Origin: an uncultured Acidobacteriia bacterium
GTDB lineage: Bacteria; Acidobacteriota; Terriglobia; Bryobacterales; Bryobacteraceae
Assembly (NCBI GenBank): GCA_903929755.1
Contig: CAIYVZ010000163.1
Span: 17,949 to 81,948, forward strand
Length of the DNA: 64,000 bases
Direction of reading: 5' to 3'
A model generated the notes under the pieces. The model was not told the DNA's origin. It made no database searches and was given only the letters and a program-made list of their open reading frames with translations. Position numbers and translations under genes: made by a program. This document shows positions 8,971-16,725 of the stretch, piece after piece (positions within the stretch are counted from its first letter, which is position 1; every line of letters begins with the position of its first letter).

Positions 8971-10464
8971 TTATGTTCCGCAATAAGTGTTGCGGACGAT
9001 CTGGTCTGGTTGGGGCGGAAGGGCGTAGCGTTCGAAGCCGGGCTGGTCTTTGTGAGGCGCGGAGAGGACCGTGAGCAGGGTTTCGAAGGGCTGGAAGTCC
9101 TGGTTGTTGACAGCGGCCACGATGACTTCTTCGACGAGGTGGTTGCGGGGAATGAAGTGGGGGTTGACCGACCTCATGGCGTCGCGGCGGGCGATGTGGT
9201 CAGGGCCTTCGAGGGCGAGGCGATGACGCCACCTTTCAAGCCAGGGGTCGAGGTCGGCAGGATTCTCGAACAGGCTGCGGAGGGACTGGTCCTGGTCCGG
9301 AGCAGCGGCGGCATCGCAGAGGCGGCGGAAGGTGAGAGTGTAGTCGGCGTGGTTGCGGGTCATGCAGTCGAGGAGGTCCTGAGCCAGCTTTCGGTCATCC
9401 GGCTGGGGTTGGAAGAGGCCAAGCTTGCGCAGGAGGCCGGCGGTGTAGGCGGATTCAAAGTGGGGGGCGAAGGCTTCGAGAGCGGCCTCGGCTTCTTTTA
9501 GCGCCGTAGTTTCGTCGCTTGCCAGAAGGTCGACTAACGTCTCGGCCAGGCGGGTGAGATTCCAGTGGGCGATGCGGGGCTGGTTGCCGAAGGCGTAGCG
9601 GCCACGGGAGTCGATGAAGCTGTAGACTGTGGCCGGGTCATGGGCGTCCATGAAGGCGCAGGGACCATAGTCGAGGGTTTCACCGGCGATGGACACATTG
9701 TCGGTATTCATGACGCCGTGAATGAAACCGACGAGCATCCATTGGGCGAGCAGTTCGGCCTGACGCCGGATGACGGCGTCGAGGAGGGCGCGATAAGGGT
9801 TCGGCGCGAGAGCGCATTGCGGATAGTGGCGGGCGATGACGTGGTCGGCGAGGAGGCGGACGGCGTCGAGATCGCGGCGGGCAGCGAAGTATTGGAACGT
9901 TCCGATGCGAATGTGGCTGGAGGCGACGCGGGTGAAGATGGCACCGGGCAGAGGTGTTTCGCGCCAGACGGACTCGCCGGTAGCGACGGCGGCGAGGGCT
10001 CGGGTGGTGGGGATGCCGAGAGCGGCCATGGCCTCGCTGAGAAGGTATTCGCGCAGGACGGGCCCGAGAGCGGCACGTCCATCACCGCCGCGGGACCAGG
10101 GCGTGCGGCCCGCGCCTTTGAGTTGCAGGTCGCGACGCTGTCCGTCGACAGTGATGAGTTCACCGAGAAGGATGGCTCTGCCGTCGCCTAGTTGGGGGAC
10201 GAAATTGCCGAACTGATGGCCGGCGTACGCCATGGCGAGGGGCTCGCTGTTGGGGGGGACGCGGTTGCCGGAGAGGATTTCGAGGCCGGCTGGTGTTGCG
10301 AGCGCGGCGGGATCGAGGCCGAGTTGGGCGGCGAGGGTTTCATTGAGCCGGATGAGACGAGGCGCGGCGACCGGGACGGGCGTGACACGCGCGAAGAAAC
10401 GGTGGGGGAGGCGGGCGTAGCTGTTGTCCCAGGGAAAGAGATCTGCTACCGGGGTTGGTGCCAT
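8971..10464 (-). CDS. selO: SelO/YdiU protein adenylyltransferase (pseudokinase)
   Basis: 497 residues, the usual length. SelO proteins transfer AMP from ATP to Ser, Thr or Tyr of target proteins and are linked to redox stress. Visible family motifs include Tyr-Ala-Gly-His-Gln-Phe-Gly-Asn-Phe-Val-Pro-Gln-Leu-Gly-Asp-Gly-Arg (near 80), Leu-Lys-Gly-Ala-Gly-Arg-Thr-Pro-Trp-Ser-Arg-Gly-Gly-Asp-Gly-Arg-Ala (near 115), His-Gly-Val-Met-Asn-Thr-Asp-Asn (near 250) and Asp-Tyr-Gly-Pro-Cys-Ala-Phe-Met-Asp. It ends Asn-Thr-Tyr-Cys-Gly-Thr, the bacterial form of the C-terminal redox tail that carries selenocysteine in animals. It is a single-gene unit that converges with the DUF1801 gene. Confidence 0.93.
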   Translation of the reverse strand: MAPTPVADLFPWDNSYARLPHRFFARVTPVPVAAPRLIRLNETLAAQLGLDPAALATPAGLEILSGNRVPPNSEPLAMAYAGHQFGNFVPQLGDGRAILLGELITVDGQRRDLQLKGAGRTPWSRGGDGRAALGPVLREYLLSEAMAALGIPTTRALAAVATGESVWRETPLPGAIFTRVASSHIRIGTFQYFAARRDLDAVRLLADHVIARHYPQCALAPNPYRALLDAVIRRQAELLAQWMLVGFIHGVMNTDNVSIAGETLDYGPCAFMDAHDPATVYSFIDSRGRYAFGNQPRIAHWNLTRLAETLVDLLASDETTALKEAEAALEAFAPHFESAYTAGLLRKLGLFQPQPDDRKLAQDLLDCMTRNHADYTLTFRRLCDAAAAPDQDQSLRSLFENPADLDPWLERWRHRLALEGPDHIARRDAMRSVNPHFIPRNHLVEEVIVAAVNNQDFQPFETLLTVLSAPHKDQPGFERYALPPQPDQIVRNTYCGT

Positions 10465-10521
10465 AGGAGTGAATGCATTCAGCTACAGAATCTCATGAGG
10501 TGTAAAGGGTAATCGGGTGGT

Positions 10522-10938
10522 TTAGAGCCAGGGGTTGAGGAGGAGGGCTCCGGTTGGTTGAAAATCGGCTGTGTTTCTGGTTATTACGTGGAGCCCATGG
10601 CGGATGGCGGTGGCAGCGAGGAGACCATCCGTGGCGGGGACGACGTGCCCCTTCCGCTGCGCGTTGGCGGTAACTTCGCCCCAGATCCGGCAGGTTTCGA
10701 GGTCAAGTGGCAAGAGCCGGTCGGAGTAGGTCTGTTCCAGGGTTTGAAGCCATGCTGCGAGTTGGGACTTTCGCTTGCCGTCGCTCAGGAGCGCGATACC
10801 CTTGCCAATCTCACCAAGGGAGAGAACACTGACGTAGATGTCCGTTGGTTGCACGTTATTGATCGCGTTGCGGACACCTGGATGCGGGACGGGCCTGCTC
10901 AATTCAGAGAGGGCACAGGTATCGAGGAGAACTCTCAC
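10522..10938 (-). CDS. vapC: PIN-domain toxin, VapC family
   Basis: 138 residues. A PIN ribonuclease domain spans the protein, with acidic residues in the expected places: Leu-Leu-Asp-Thr-Cys at the N-terminus, Leu-Gly-Glu-Ile-Gly-Lys-Gly near 45, Thr-Asp-Gly-Leu-Leu-Ala-Ala-Thr-Ala near 105 and Thr-Arg-Asn-Thr-Ala-Asp-Phe near 122. VapC toxins cleave tRNA or rRNA and are neutralised by the partner antitoxin. The ATG overlaps the antitoxin stop by four bases (ATGA), so the two are translationally coupled. All catalytic positions look intact, so the toxin is probably active. Confidence 0.9.
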   Translation of the reverse strand: MRVLLDTCALSELSRPVPHPGVRNAINNVQPTDIYVSVLSLGEIGKGIALLSDGKRKSQLAAWLQTLEQTYSDRLLPLDLETCRIWGEVTANAQRKGHVVPATDGLLAATAIRHGLHVITRNTADFQPTGALLLNPWL

Positions 10939-11174
10939 AAGTTCGCTTCCCGCATGGGGCTGCGGTCGCGGGACAGGTCAAGATCTTCGAGGGAGGGGGA
11001 GGTGAGGAGGAATTCCCGAAAATCAGGGCGAGGATTGAGCAGAGCCTGGTAGTCCTTTTCGGAGAGGACAATGACGGTATCTTTGCGCCTGCTCACGCGT
11101 TGCGGACCTTCCGACAGGGCCAGGTTCACCACCTCCGTGAAGCGATTCTTTGCATCTGCCAGTTGCCATTGCAT
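10935..11174 (-). CDS. Phd/YefM-type antitoxin partner of the PIN toxin
   Basis: 79 residues. It begins Met-Gln-Trp-Gln-Leu-Ala-Asp-Ala-Lys-Asn-Arg-Phe-Thr-Glu-Val-Val, the usual opening of Phd/YefM antitoxins. Residues 28-50 (Arg-Lys-Asp-Thr-Val-Ile-Val-Leu-Ser-Glu-Lys-Asp-Tyr-Gln-Ala-Leu) complete the DNA-binding dimer fold. The C-terminal part from about 50 is the expected toxin-binding tail. AAGGA lies about 9 bases before the ATG. It is first in the toxin-antitoxin operon and probably represses it together with the toxin; adjacent palindromes upstream are candidate operators. Confidence 0.88.
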   Translation of the reverse strand: MQWQLADAKNRFTEVVNLALSEGPQRVSRRKDTVIVLSEKDYQALLNPRPDFREFLLTSPSLEDLDLSRDRSPMREANL

Positions 11175-11194
11175 AGGGAGTCCTTCAAGCTTGC

Positions 11195-11213
11195 CGAAAT
11201 TTCGAGCTAGCTA
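11195..11213. promoter_or_regulatory. Candidate toxin-antitoxin operator palindromes
   Basis: Two short palindromes lie side by side about 20 bases upstream of the antitoxin ATG: CGAAATTTCG (11195-11204) and AGCTAGCT (11206-11213). Phd/YefM antitoxins bind short palindromes overlapping their own promoter, so the position fits. The repeats are short enough to arise by chance, and no clear -35/-10 pair was identified. Confidence 0.3.
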
Positions 11214-11242
11214 ATCCAGCTATACCATATCCAGCGCAACGT

Positions 11243-12508
11243 TTATTGTGCGTGGATGGGCTCGCGGACCAGCGCCAGGTAGGCGATGGCTCCGGCTGCG
11301 GCGATGGCGGCGCTGAGCAGCAGGGCCTGGGAGAAGCTGCCAGTGCTTTGTACGAGGTAGCCGGTGACGGTGGGGGCGAGGGCTCCGCCGAAGTAGCCTC
11401 CGAAGTTCTGGATGGAGCCGAGCGAGGCCGTGTACTGGCTGGGGGCGGCGATGGGGACGGTGGCCCAGGCGGAGCTGGCGGCGATATAGATGAGGAACAT
11501 CGAGATGGAAATGAGGGTGAGGGCGAGCGTGTTGTCGGCGGCGAAGACGGTGCCGAGGGTACAGGCGGCGATGCCGAAGAGCGACGAGGAGACCAGGAAC
11601 TTGCGGCCGGCGATGGGGGCCCAGCCCCGACGGGTCAGGTAGTCGCAAAGCCAACCGCCGGTGATGGCTCCGACGCAGCCGAAGAAGTAGGGGATGGCTC
11701 CGACCAGACCGACTTTGGAGACGCTCATGTGGCGCTCGTGTTCGAGGTAAAAGGGTAGCCAGCCGGTGTAGAGCCAGAGGGTGTAGATGGTGCCGAAGAA
11801 GCCGGCGATCATGCCCCAGGTGGTGCGGTGGGCGAACAGGCTGCTCCATTGTTTGAGAGACGGAGGGCCGGAGGAGTTCTCATCGCCCTCGGTGAGGTGG
11901 GCGATTTCGTCAGCGGTGAGAGAGACTTCGGAGGGATCACGGTAGAGCAGCCACCAGATCACGGACAGGCCGACGCCGAAGGTTCCGACGCTGATGAACA
12001 TCCAGCGCCAGCTCATGCGGAGCATGAGGAAGGTAAGGAGGGGCAGCGCGATGAAGTTTCCGAGGGAGGAGGCGGACTGGCAGAGGCCGGTGGCGAAGCC
12101 TCGGGAGCGGATGTCAAACCAGTCGCGGACGACGCGGGCGCCTCCGGGGAAGAGAGGGGCTTCGCCGATGCCGAGGGCGAAGCGGGCGGCCATGAAGGGG
12201 AAGAAGCCGGTGACGATGCCGCCGGCGGCCTGGGCGAGGGACCAGAAGAAAAGTCCGAGGCCGAGGAGACGGCGGGGACCGTAGCGGTCAATCAGCGCGC
12301 CGATGGGGAGTTGGGAGAAGGCGTAGGCCCAGAGGAAGGCGGAGAGCAGGAGGCCCATTTGCGCGACGGGGATGTGCAGCTCTTCCTGAATCAGTTTGTT
12401 GGCTACCGAGAGGGTGGCGCGGTCGACGTAGTTCAGGGCGCCGCCAGCGATGAGGAGCGCGATGGCGCGGCGCTGGATGGATTTGATGCGGGGGGAGGGC
12501 TGGGGCAT
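11243..12508 (-). CDS. MFS transporter, anion:cation symporter-like family
   Basis: 421 residues with about twelve hydrophobic segments. The first loop reads Gly-Ala-Leu-Ile-Asp-Arg-Tyr-Gly-Pro-Arg-Arg (near residue 57), the MFS signature between helices 2 and 3. The N-terminal Asn-Tyr-Val-Asp-Arg-Ala-Thr-Leu-Ser-Val-Ala segment and the Gly-Glu-Ala-Pro-Leu-Phe-Pro-Gly-Gly motif are characteristic of the hexuronate/glucarate/tartrate transporter group of proton symporters. An organic acid such as an uronate or aldarate is therefore the likely substrate, but no catabolic gene is next to it to confirm this. It is transcribed toward the toxin-antitoxin pair. Confidence 0.88.
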   Translation of the reverse strand: MPQPSPRIKSIQRRAIALLIAGGALNYVDRATLSVANKLIQEELHIPVAQMGLLLSAFLWAYAFSQLPIGALIDRYGPRRLLGLGLFFWSLAQAAGGIVTGFFPFMAARFALGIGEAPLFPGGARVVRDWFDIRSRGFATGLCQSASSLGNFIALPLLTFLMLRMSWRWMFISVGTFGVGLSVIWWLLYRDPSEVSLTADEIAHLTEGDENSSGPPSLKQWSSLFAHRTTWGMIAGFFGTIYTLWLYTGWLPFYLEHERHMSVSKVGLVGAIPYFFGCVGAITGGWLCDYLTRRGWAPIAGRKFLVSSSLFGIAACTLGTVFAADNTLALTLISISMFLIYIAASSAWATVPIAAPSQYTASLGSIQNFGGYFGGALAPTVTGYLVQSTGSFSQALLLSAAIAAAGAIAYLALVREPIHAQ

Positions 12509-12834
12509 TGTGGTTGGGAAGCTGGACCGTTTGGGCTCGATGTCTATCGTATCGAGTCGAGGTGGGTAGCGACGCGGGCCATGGCCGGGAACTGGAGATG
12601 TCGGGGTTGTGCAGCAGGGTTTGGACTAAGGGGACGAGGATCGCGTCATTCATCAGATCGGGCGCGAACAGGTACAGGCGGGGATGCGGCACCAAGGGCT
12701 GCGCGTGGAGCCCAGGCTTTTCAACGCCCAAAGCCCTGGCTCGGGAGTTTCACCGGAAGCATTCGGTCGTCCGTAACAGGAAAGCCCCAGGGGGAGAAGC
12801 CGATCGCGATTCCGTTCGATGCAGTGTAGCCTGG
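12509..12834. other. Intergenic stretch, no gene recognised
   Basis: 326 bases between the MFS gene start and the stop of the sigma-54 activator gene. Open frames here are short and lack family motifs or a good ribosome-binding site. It presumably holds the MFS promoter. I see no repeat or strong hairpin. Confidence 0.5.
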
Positions 12835-13776
12835 TTATTTCGAGGTGCTGGTGAGGTAGGCGGGAAGATCCTGTAATTCAATGGTGTTCCCGGTGGCCAT
12901 GATCAGGGCGTGGCCGATCACGTTCTCCAGCTCTCTGACGTTGCCGGGCCACGTGTGGGCCGCCAGGCGGGAGATGACAGCGGGCGACATACCGCGGATG
13001 TTCTTTTTGTATTGAGCGGCAAAGCGCTGGAGAAAGTGGGCTTCCAGCAGAGGAAGATCCCCTGTGCGTTCCACCAGGGGTGGACTTTTTACCGCAATCA
13101 TGCTCAGCCGATAGAACAGATCTTCGCGAAACTTTCTGCAGGCAATCAGGCGGGGCAGCGGCTGATTGGTGGCGGCCACGACGCGGACGTCCACCTTGCG
13201 GGGGGAGAGAGCCCCGACGCGCTGCACCTCCTGGTTCTGCAGAACGCGGAGCAGTTTCGCTTGCGTGGTGAGGGGCATATCGCCTATCTCGTCGAGAAAT
13301 AAGGTGCCACCGTCGGCATATTCGAACAGACCTGGTTTGTCATGATTCGCCCCGGTAAAGGAACCCTTGACGTGGCCAAACAGTTCACTTTCAAAGAGCG
13401 ATTCCACAACAGCCGAGCAGTTGAGAACAACGTACCGGCCCTGAGCAACGGGAGAAAGCTGGTGAAAGGCACGGGCGATCAGATCTTTCCCGGTCCCCGT
13501 GGGCCCGGTAACCAGAACGCTCCGGTAGTGGGGCGCCATGCGTCCGATGAGGGAGAACAGTTCCTGCATGGCGGGACTGCGGCCAATGATGCCGGCAAAG
13601 GCGGGGGCGTCCGCGGCTTTCGGGAAGCTGGCGAGGTTGGTGCGGCCTCCGACTGAAGGACGGCCAGGGGCACGCCAGGTTTCGCGAAATTCCCGTGATT
13701 CGAAATATGGCGAATCGGAGGACAGGGGCATGCGCCCGGTATTGATGGAAATGCAGGCTGCTTTGGTATTCAACAT
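12835..13776 (-). CDS. Sigma-54 activator AAA+ protein lacking a DNA-binding domain
   Basis: 313 residues from the ATG at 13776; an upstream extension of the frame is basic and unconserved. After an unassigned N-terminus of about 60 residues comes the sigma-54 interaction ATPase: Walker A Gly-Pro-Thr-Gly-Thr-Gly-Lys-Asp (91-98), loop-1 Gly-Ser-Phe-Thr-Gly-Ala (138-143), Walker B Thr-Leu-Phe-Leu-Asp-Glu-Ile-Gly-Asp (about 158-166), and the final [10 protein letters not shown] box. The protein stops soon after this box (Ala-Tyr-Leu-Thr-Ser-Thr-Ser-Lys), so the usual Fis-type helix-turn-helix is missing. The loop has Ser in place of the usual first Ala. It could act from solution, like DNA-binding-independent activators, or through a partner. 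There is no receiver domain. Confidence 0.87.
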   Translation of the reverse strand: MLNTKAACISINTGRMPLSSDSPYFESREFRETWRAPGRPSVGGRTNLASFPKAADAPAFAGIIGRSPAMQELFSLIGRMAPHYRSVLVTGPTGTGKDLIARAFHQLSPVAQGRYVVLNCSAVVESLFESELFGHVKGSFTGANHDKPGLFEYADGGTLFLDEIGDMPLTTQAKLLRVLQNQEVQRVGALSPRKVDVRVVAATNQPLPRLIACRKFREDLFYRLSMIAVKSPPLVERTGDLPLLEAHFLQRFAAQYKKNIRGMSPAVISRLAAHTWPGNVRELENVIGHALIMATGNTIELQDLPAYLTSTSK

Positions 13777-14003
13777 ATGGCGCTCTCGCCTCACTCTCTC
13801 GCTCACGGTACGCGGGTTGAAACAGGACCGCCCGCCAGAACCACGCCCCAAACGAAGGCGGCTTTTAGGCGCAAGCCGCAGCACCAGGCGCTGCCCTGGA
13901 CATCACCTGGCATCAGGCCGAAAGGCACTGCGGCTGGCCTGTAACCGGCTCTCTGCATCGAGCGTAGAAGGCTCCGTTGTTGGGGCGGCAGGGCGAGCGG
14001 GGT

Positions 14004-14666
14004 TTAGGGTACTATCGCGATGTGATCGATGACGTGGGAGACACCGGGAGCCGCCCAGGCAGCTCGCTCGGCTTCTTCGCGTTCGAACCAGGAACGGACA
14101 TTGCCGGTGAGTGTCACCGTGCTGTCTACCGTGGCCACGCTAATACGTCTGGCATCGACTTCGGCGCTGCGGCGAAGAGCCTCTTCAATCTTCCCTTTCA
14201 CTTCTCCGGTGGAAATCTTCGGCTTCACTTCGATCCTGTTGAGGACACCGGTAACGCCCTTTACTTTGCGGGTGCAATCTTCCGCGGCGACTCTCTGGAA
14301 TTGCCACTCCACGTGCCCTTCGAGGGTGATGAAGCCGTCGCGAACCGAGAGTTTGAGAGTATCGTCAGGCACGCTCAGATCCAGCTTCAAGGCGGAGGTA
14401 ATGTCCCGCGCGATCTCCGGATCAGTGCGTGTAAGGGGCTTGACGACAATGTCGTTCGCCAGAGCCATGACGCCGTAGACGGCTTTGGCGGACCGTTCGG
14501 CCGCTACCTTTTCCATGTAAGAGTGAACAAAGCCAGTGAGCGTTGTTACGCCTTTCGCTACTTTTACACTAATATCCTGCGAGGTGATCTCAGGGTCCCA
14601 TTCCAGTTGCTGCACCACAGCTGCCCGAAGATGCCTGTCATTATTGTGTGCTTCGGTTTGTTTCAT
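14004..14666 (-). CDS. Triple-BON-domain protein (OsmY-like)
   Basis: 220 residues made of three BON domains at about 10-78, 85-150 and 152-218. Each has the pattern of a helix, then Ile-Xaa-Val-Xaa-Val...Gly-Xaa-Val-Thr-Leu-Thr-Gly, then a helix, then Val-Xaa-Gly-Val. BON domains bind membranes or lipids; proteins of this type (OsmY, and triple-BON forms often found beside stress genes) respond to osmotic or envelope stress. No signal peptide is visible at the N-terminus (Met-Lys-Gln-Thr-Glu-Ala-His-Asn), so the protein may be cytosolic, unlike OsmY. An inverted repeat about 120 bases upstream is a candidate regulator site. Confidence 0.85.
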   Translation of the reverse strand: MKQTEAHNNDRHLRAAVVQQLEWDPEITSQDISVKVAKGVTTLTGFVHSYMEKVAAERSAKAVYGVMALANDIVVKPLTRTDPEIARDITSALKLDLSVPDDTLKLSVRDGFITLEGHVEWQFQRVAAEDCTRKVKGVTGVLNRIEVKPKISTGEVKGKIEEALRRSAEVDARRISVATVDSTVTLTGNVRSWFEREEAERAAWAAPGVSHVIDHIAIVP

Positions 14667-15012
14667 AGCCTGCTCCTGTTGTAACTGTCCTTTACTTCTG
14701 CCCGCGCGGAGACTGACGCATCAGCGAACCGCGCTGTGGGCTAAGACCAGGATAAGCCTAATAAGCGGAGAATTACAGCTGGGAAAACTACCAGTATGGT
14801 AGTTTCGACTTCCGGAACGGCGGCGCGAATAACCGCAGCGCCATCTTTTCTGCCACCGTTTCTGCGGTTGAATCAGGACGAGGTTGCGAAGTTCGCGGCG
14901 AAGAGGACTGCCGAGTATTCCGTGAGACCGACGACGCCCGGGATCCTGACCTGATGGCATTCGGCGTGCTGGGAAAGCGGCGGGCGGCAGTTCCCTGCCC
15001 CACGTCCCCCTT
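14667..15012. other. Divergent intergenic region between BON and ABC genes
   Basis: 346 bases between two divergently transcribed genes. It holds a perfect 9-3-9 inverted repeat (14785-14805, listed separately) and a weaker 8-base inverted pair (14831-14838 with 14862-14869). No gene with a recognisable product was found. It should contain both promoters. Confidence 0.5.
14785..14805. promoter_or_regulatory. Perfect 9-3-9 inverted repeat, candidate operator
   Basis: Half-sites AAACTACCA (14785-14793) and TGGTAGTTT (14797-14805) are exact complements separated by GTA. The size and spacing fit a dimeric regulator, and the TACC core recalls NarL/FixJ-type response-regulator sites. That family link is inference only. 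It lies upstream of the BON gene on one side and the ABC transporter pair on the other. Confidence 0.45.
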
Positions 15013-16725
15013 ATGAACAAGCTGGATCTGAATCTTCTTCGGTGTGCTTTGGCGGTTGCGAAACCGTTTTGGGTTTCCCCTGAGCGGCGGCGGGCCTGGG
15101 GCCTGGTGGTCCTGTTGGTGATCCTGCTGCTGGCGGATACGCAGCTCAATGTCTACTTCAATAAACAGTCCGGGGAATTCACCTCGGCACTGGCCGCGCA
15201 GGACGGGGCTCGGTTCTGGCGTTCTATCCGCGCCTTCCTGATGCTGGTGGTTGTCGCAGTGCCGCTATACGCGTGGTATTACTATGTTCGCGACAAGCTC
15301 TCGCTCGACTGGCGCAGTTGGCTGACTTCCCGCTTCCTTAGCGGTTACTTCGCCAACCACGCGTTCTACCATCTGCTGGCGAGGCCGGAAATCGATAACC
15401 CCGATCAGCGAATCGCCGACGATATAGCCGGGTTCACCACGCAGTCCGTGAGCTTCCTGCTCCTGCTGCTGGGCGGGGTGTTTCAACTGGTAGCCTTCAG
15501 CAGCGTACTTTGGTCCATCTCCAGTTACCTGGTGCTCTTTCTGCTGCTCTACGCTGTGGTGGGAACGCTCATCGCTTTTGGGGTATTTGGCGAGAAAATG
15601 GTGCAACTGTACTTCAACCAGCGGCGGCGGGAGGCGGATTTTCGCTTTGGCCTGGTTCGAATCCGGGAGAACGCCGAGGCAATTGCGCTCTATCACGGCG
15701 AACAGAAGGAACAGGCGCAGGTGCAGAAGTTGTTCGGTGAGGTCTACGCCAATTTCTACCGGCTGATCCAGTGGAGCCTGCGGCTGAACTTCTTCCAGTA
15801 CTCGCATAGCCTGCTTACCATGGTGATCCCAAGCGTGATCATCGCGCCGCGCGTACTTTCCGGCGAACTGGAGGTGGGGCGGGTGGTCCAGGCTGAGGGT
15901 GCGTTCGCGGCAATCCTGGCGGCGCTGACGCTGCTGATGGGGTACCTCGAAAACCTGAGCCGCTTTGCCGCCGGAGTGGGGCGTCTGGACAGCCTGGCGG
16001 CGAGTCTGCAGGCCACCCGCACCGGCAAGTTTCCCGGCAGGGAGCGGATCGTCACGCAGCAGGGCTTAAGTGTGGGGCTGGAGGGTATCACCCTGCTCAC
16101 ACCCAACTACGAACGGATCCTGGTAAAAGATCTTACGGTCTCTGTGTCGCCGGGGCAGCACCTGATGATTGTGGGAGCGAGCGGTCTGGGCAAGAGTTCA
16201 CTGCTGCGTATGATCGCCGGCCTGTGGGATGCAGGCGCCGGGACCGTACTGCGACCGTGTTCGGCGGATATTCTGTTTCTTCCGCAACATGCCTACATGA
16301 TTCCAGGGAGTTTGCGCCAACAGTTGAGTTATCCGGCGCTGTCTCGGGAAGTTTCGGAAACTGAGTTCCAGGCCGTGCTGGAGAAGGTGAATTTGCCGGA
16401 CCTGGTGGCGAGATGCGGCGGCTTTGACACGGAACTGGATTTCGGGAAGGTTCTGTCGGTGGGTGAGCGCCAGAGACTGGCATTTGCCCGAGTGCTGCTG
16501 ACCAGGCCGCGCTACGTCCTGCTGGATGAAGCGACAAGCGCGCTGGACCAGGAGAATGAATCGGCGCTGTATCGCCTGCTCCGGGACATGGAGACGACGC
16601 TTGTGAGCGTGAGTCATCACCGGGCGCTGTTGCAGTATCATGCGCAGATTTTGGAACTGAAGCCTGATGGCCGCTGGGATCTGCACCCGGCGGCCGGCTT
16701 TCGGTTCGCGGAGGAACTGGCGTGA
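15013..16725 (+). CDS. ABC transporter, fused permease-ATPase, SbmA/YddA-like
   Basis: 570 residues. The N-terminal half is a membrane domain with about six segments (residues 28-320) of the SbmA/BacA and ABCD type; Asn-Lys-Gln-Ser-Gly-Glu-Phe and Asp-Asn-Pro-Asp-Gln-Arg-Ile-Ala-Asp-Asp-Ile are typical landmarks. The ATPase follows: Walker A Gly-Ala-Ser-Gly-Leu-Gly-Lys-Ser (388-395), signature Leu-Ser-Val-Gly-Glu-Arg-Gln-Arg (481-488), Walker B Leu-Leu-Asp-Glu-Ala (503-507) and His-His switch region. Relatives carry peptides, cobalamin or acyl compounds across the inner membrane. The next ABC gene begins inside its stop codon, so the two are translated together and may form a heterodimer. Confidence 0.87.
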   Translation: MNKLDLNLLRCALAVAKPFWVSPERRRAWGLVVLLVILLLADTQLNVYFNKQSGEFTSALAAQDGARFWRSIRAFLMLVVVAVPLYAWYYYVRDKLSLDWRSWLTSRFLSGYFANHAFYHLLARPEIDNPDQRIADDIAGFTTQSVSFLLLLLGGVFQLVAFSSVLWSISSYLVLFLLLYAVVGTLIAFGVFGEKMVQLYFNQRRREADFRFGLVRIRENAEAIALYHGEQKEQAQVQKLFGEVYANFYRLIQWSLRLNFFQYSHSLLTMVIPSVIIAPRVLSGELEVGRVVQAEGAFAAILAALTLLMGYLENLSRFAAGVGRLDSLAASLQATRTGKFPGRERIVTQQGLSVGLEGITLLTPNYERILVKDLTVSVSPGQHLMIVGASGLGKSSLLRMIAGLWDAGAGTVLRPCSADILFLPQHAYMIPGSLRQQLSYPALSREVSETEFQAVLEKVNLPDLVARCGGFDTELDFGKVLSVGERQRLAFARVLLTRPRYVLLDEATSALDQENESALYRLLRDMETTLVSVSHHRALLQYHAQILELKPDGRWDLHPAAGFRFAEELA

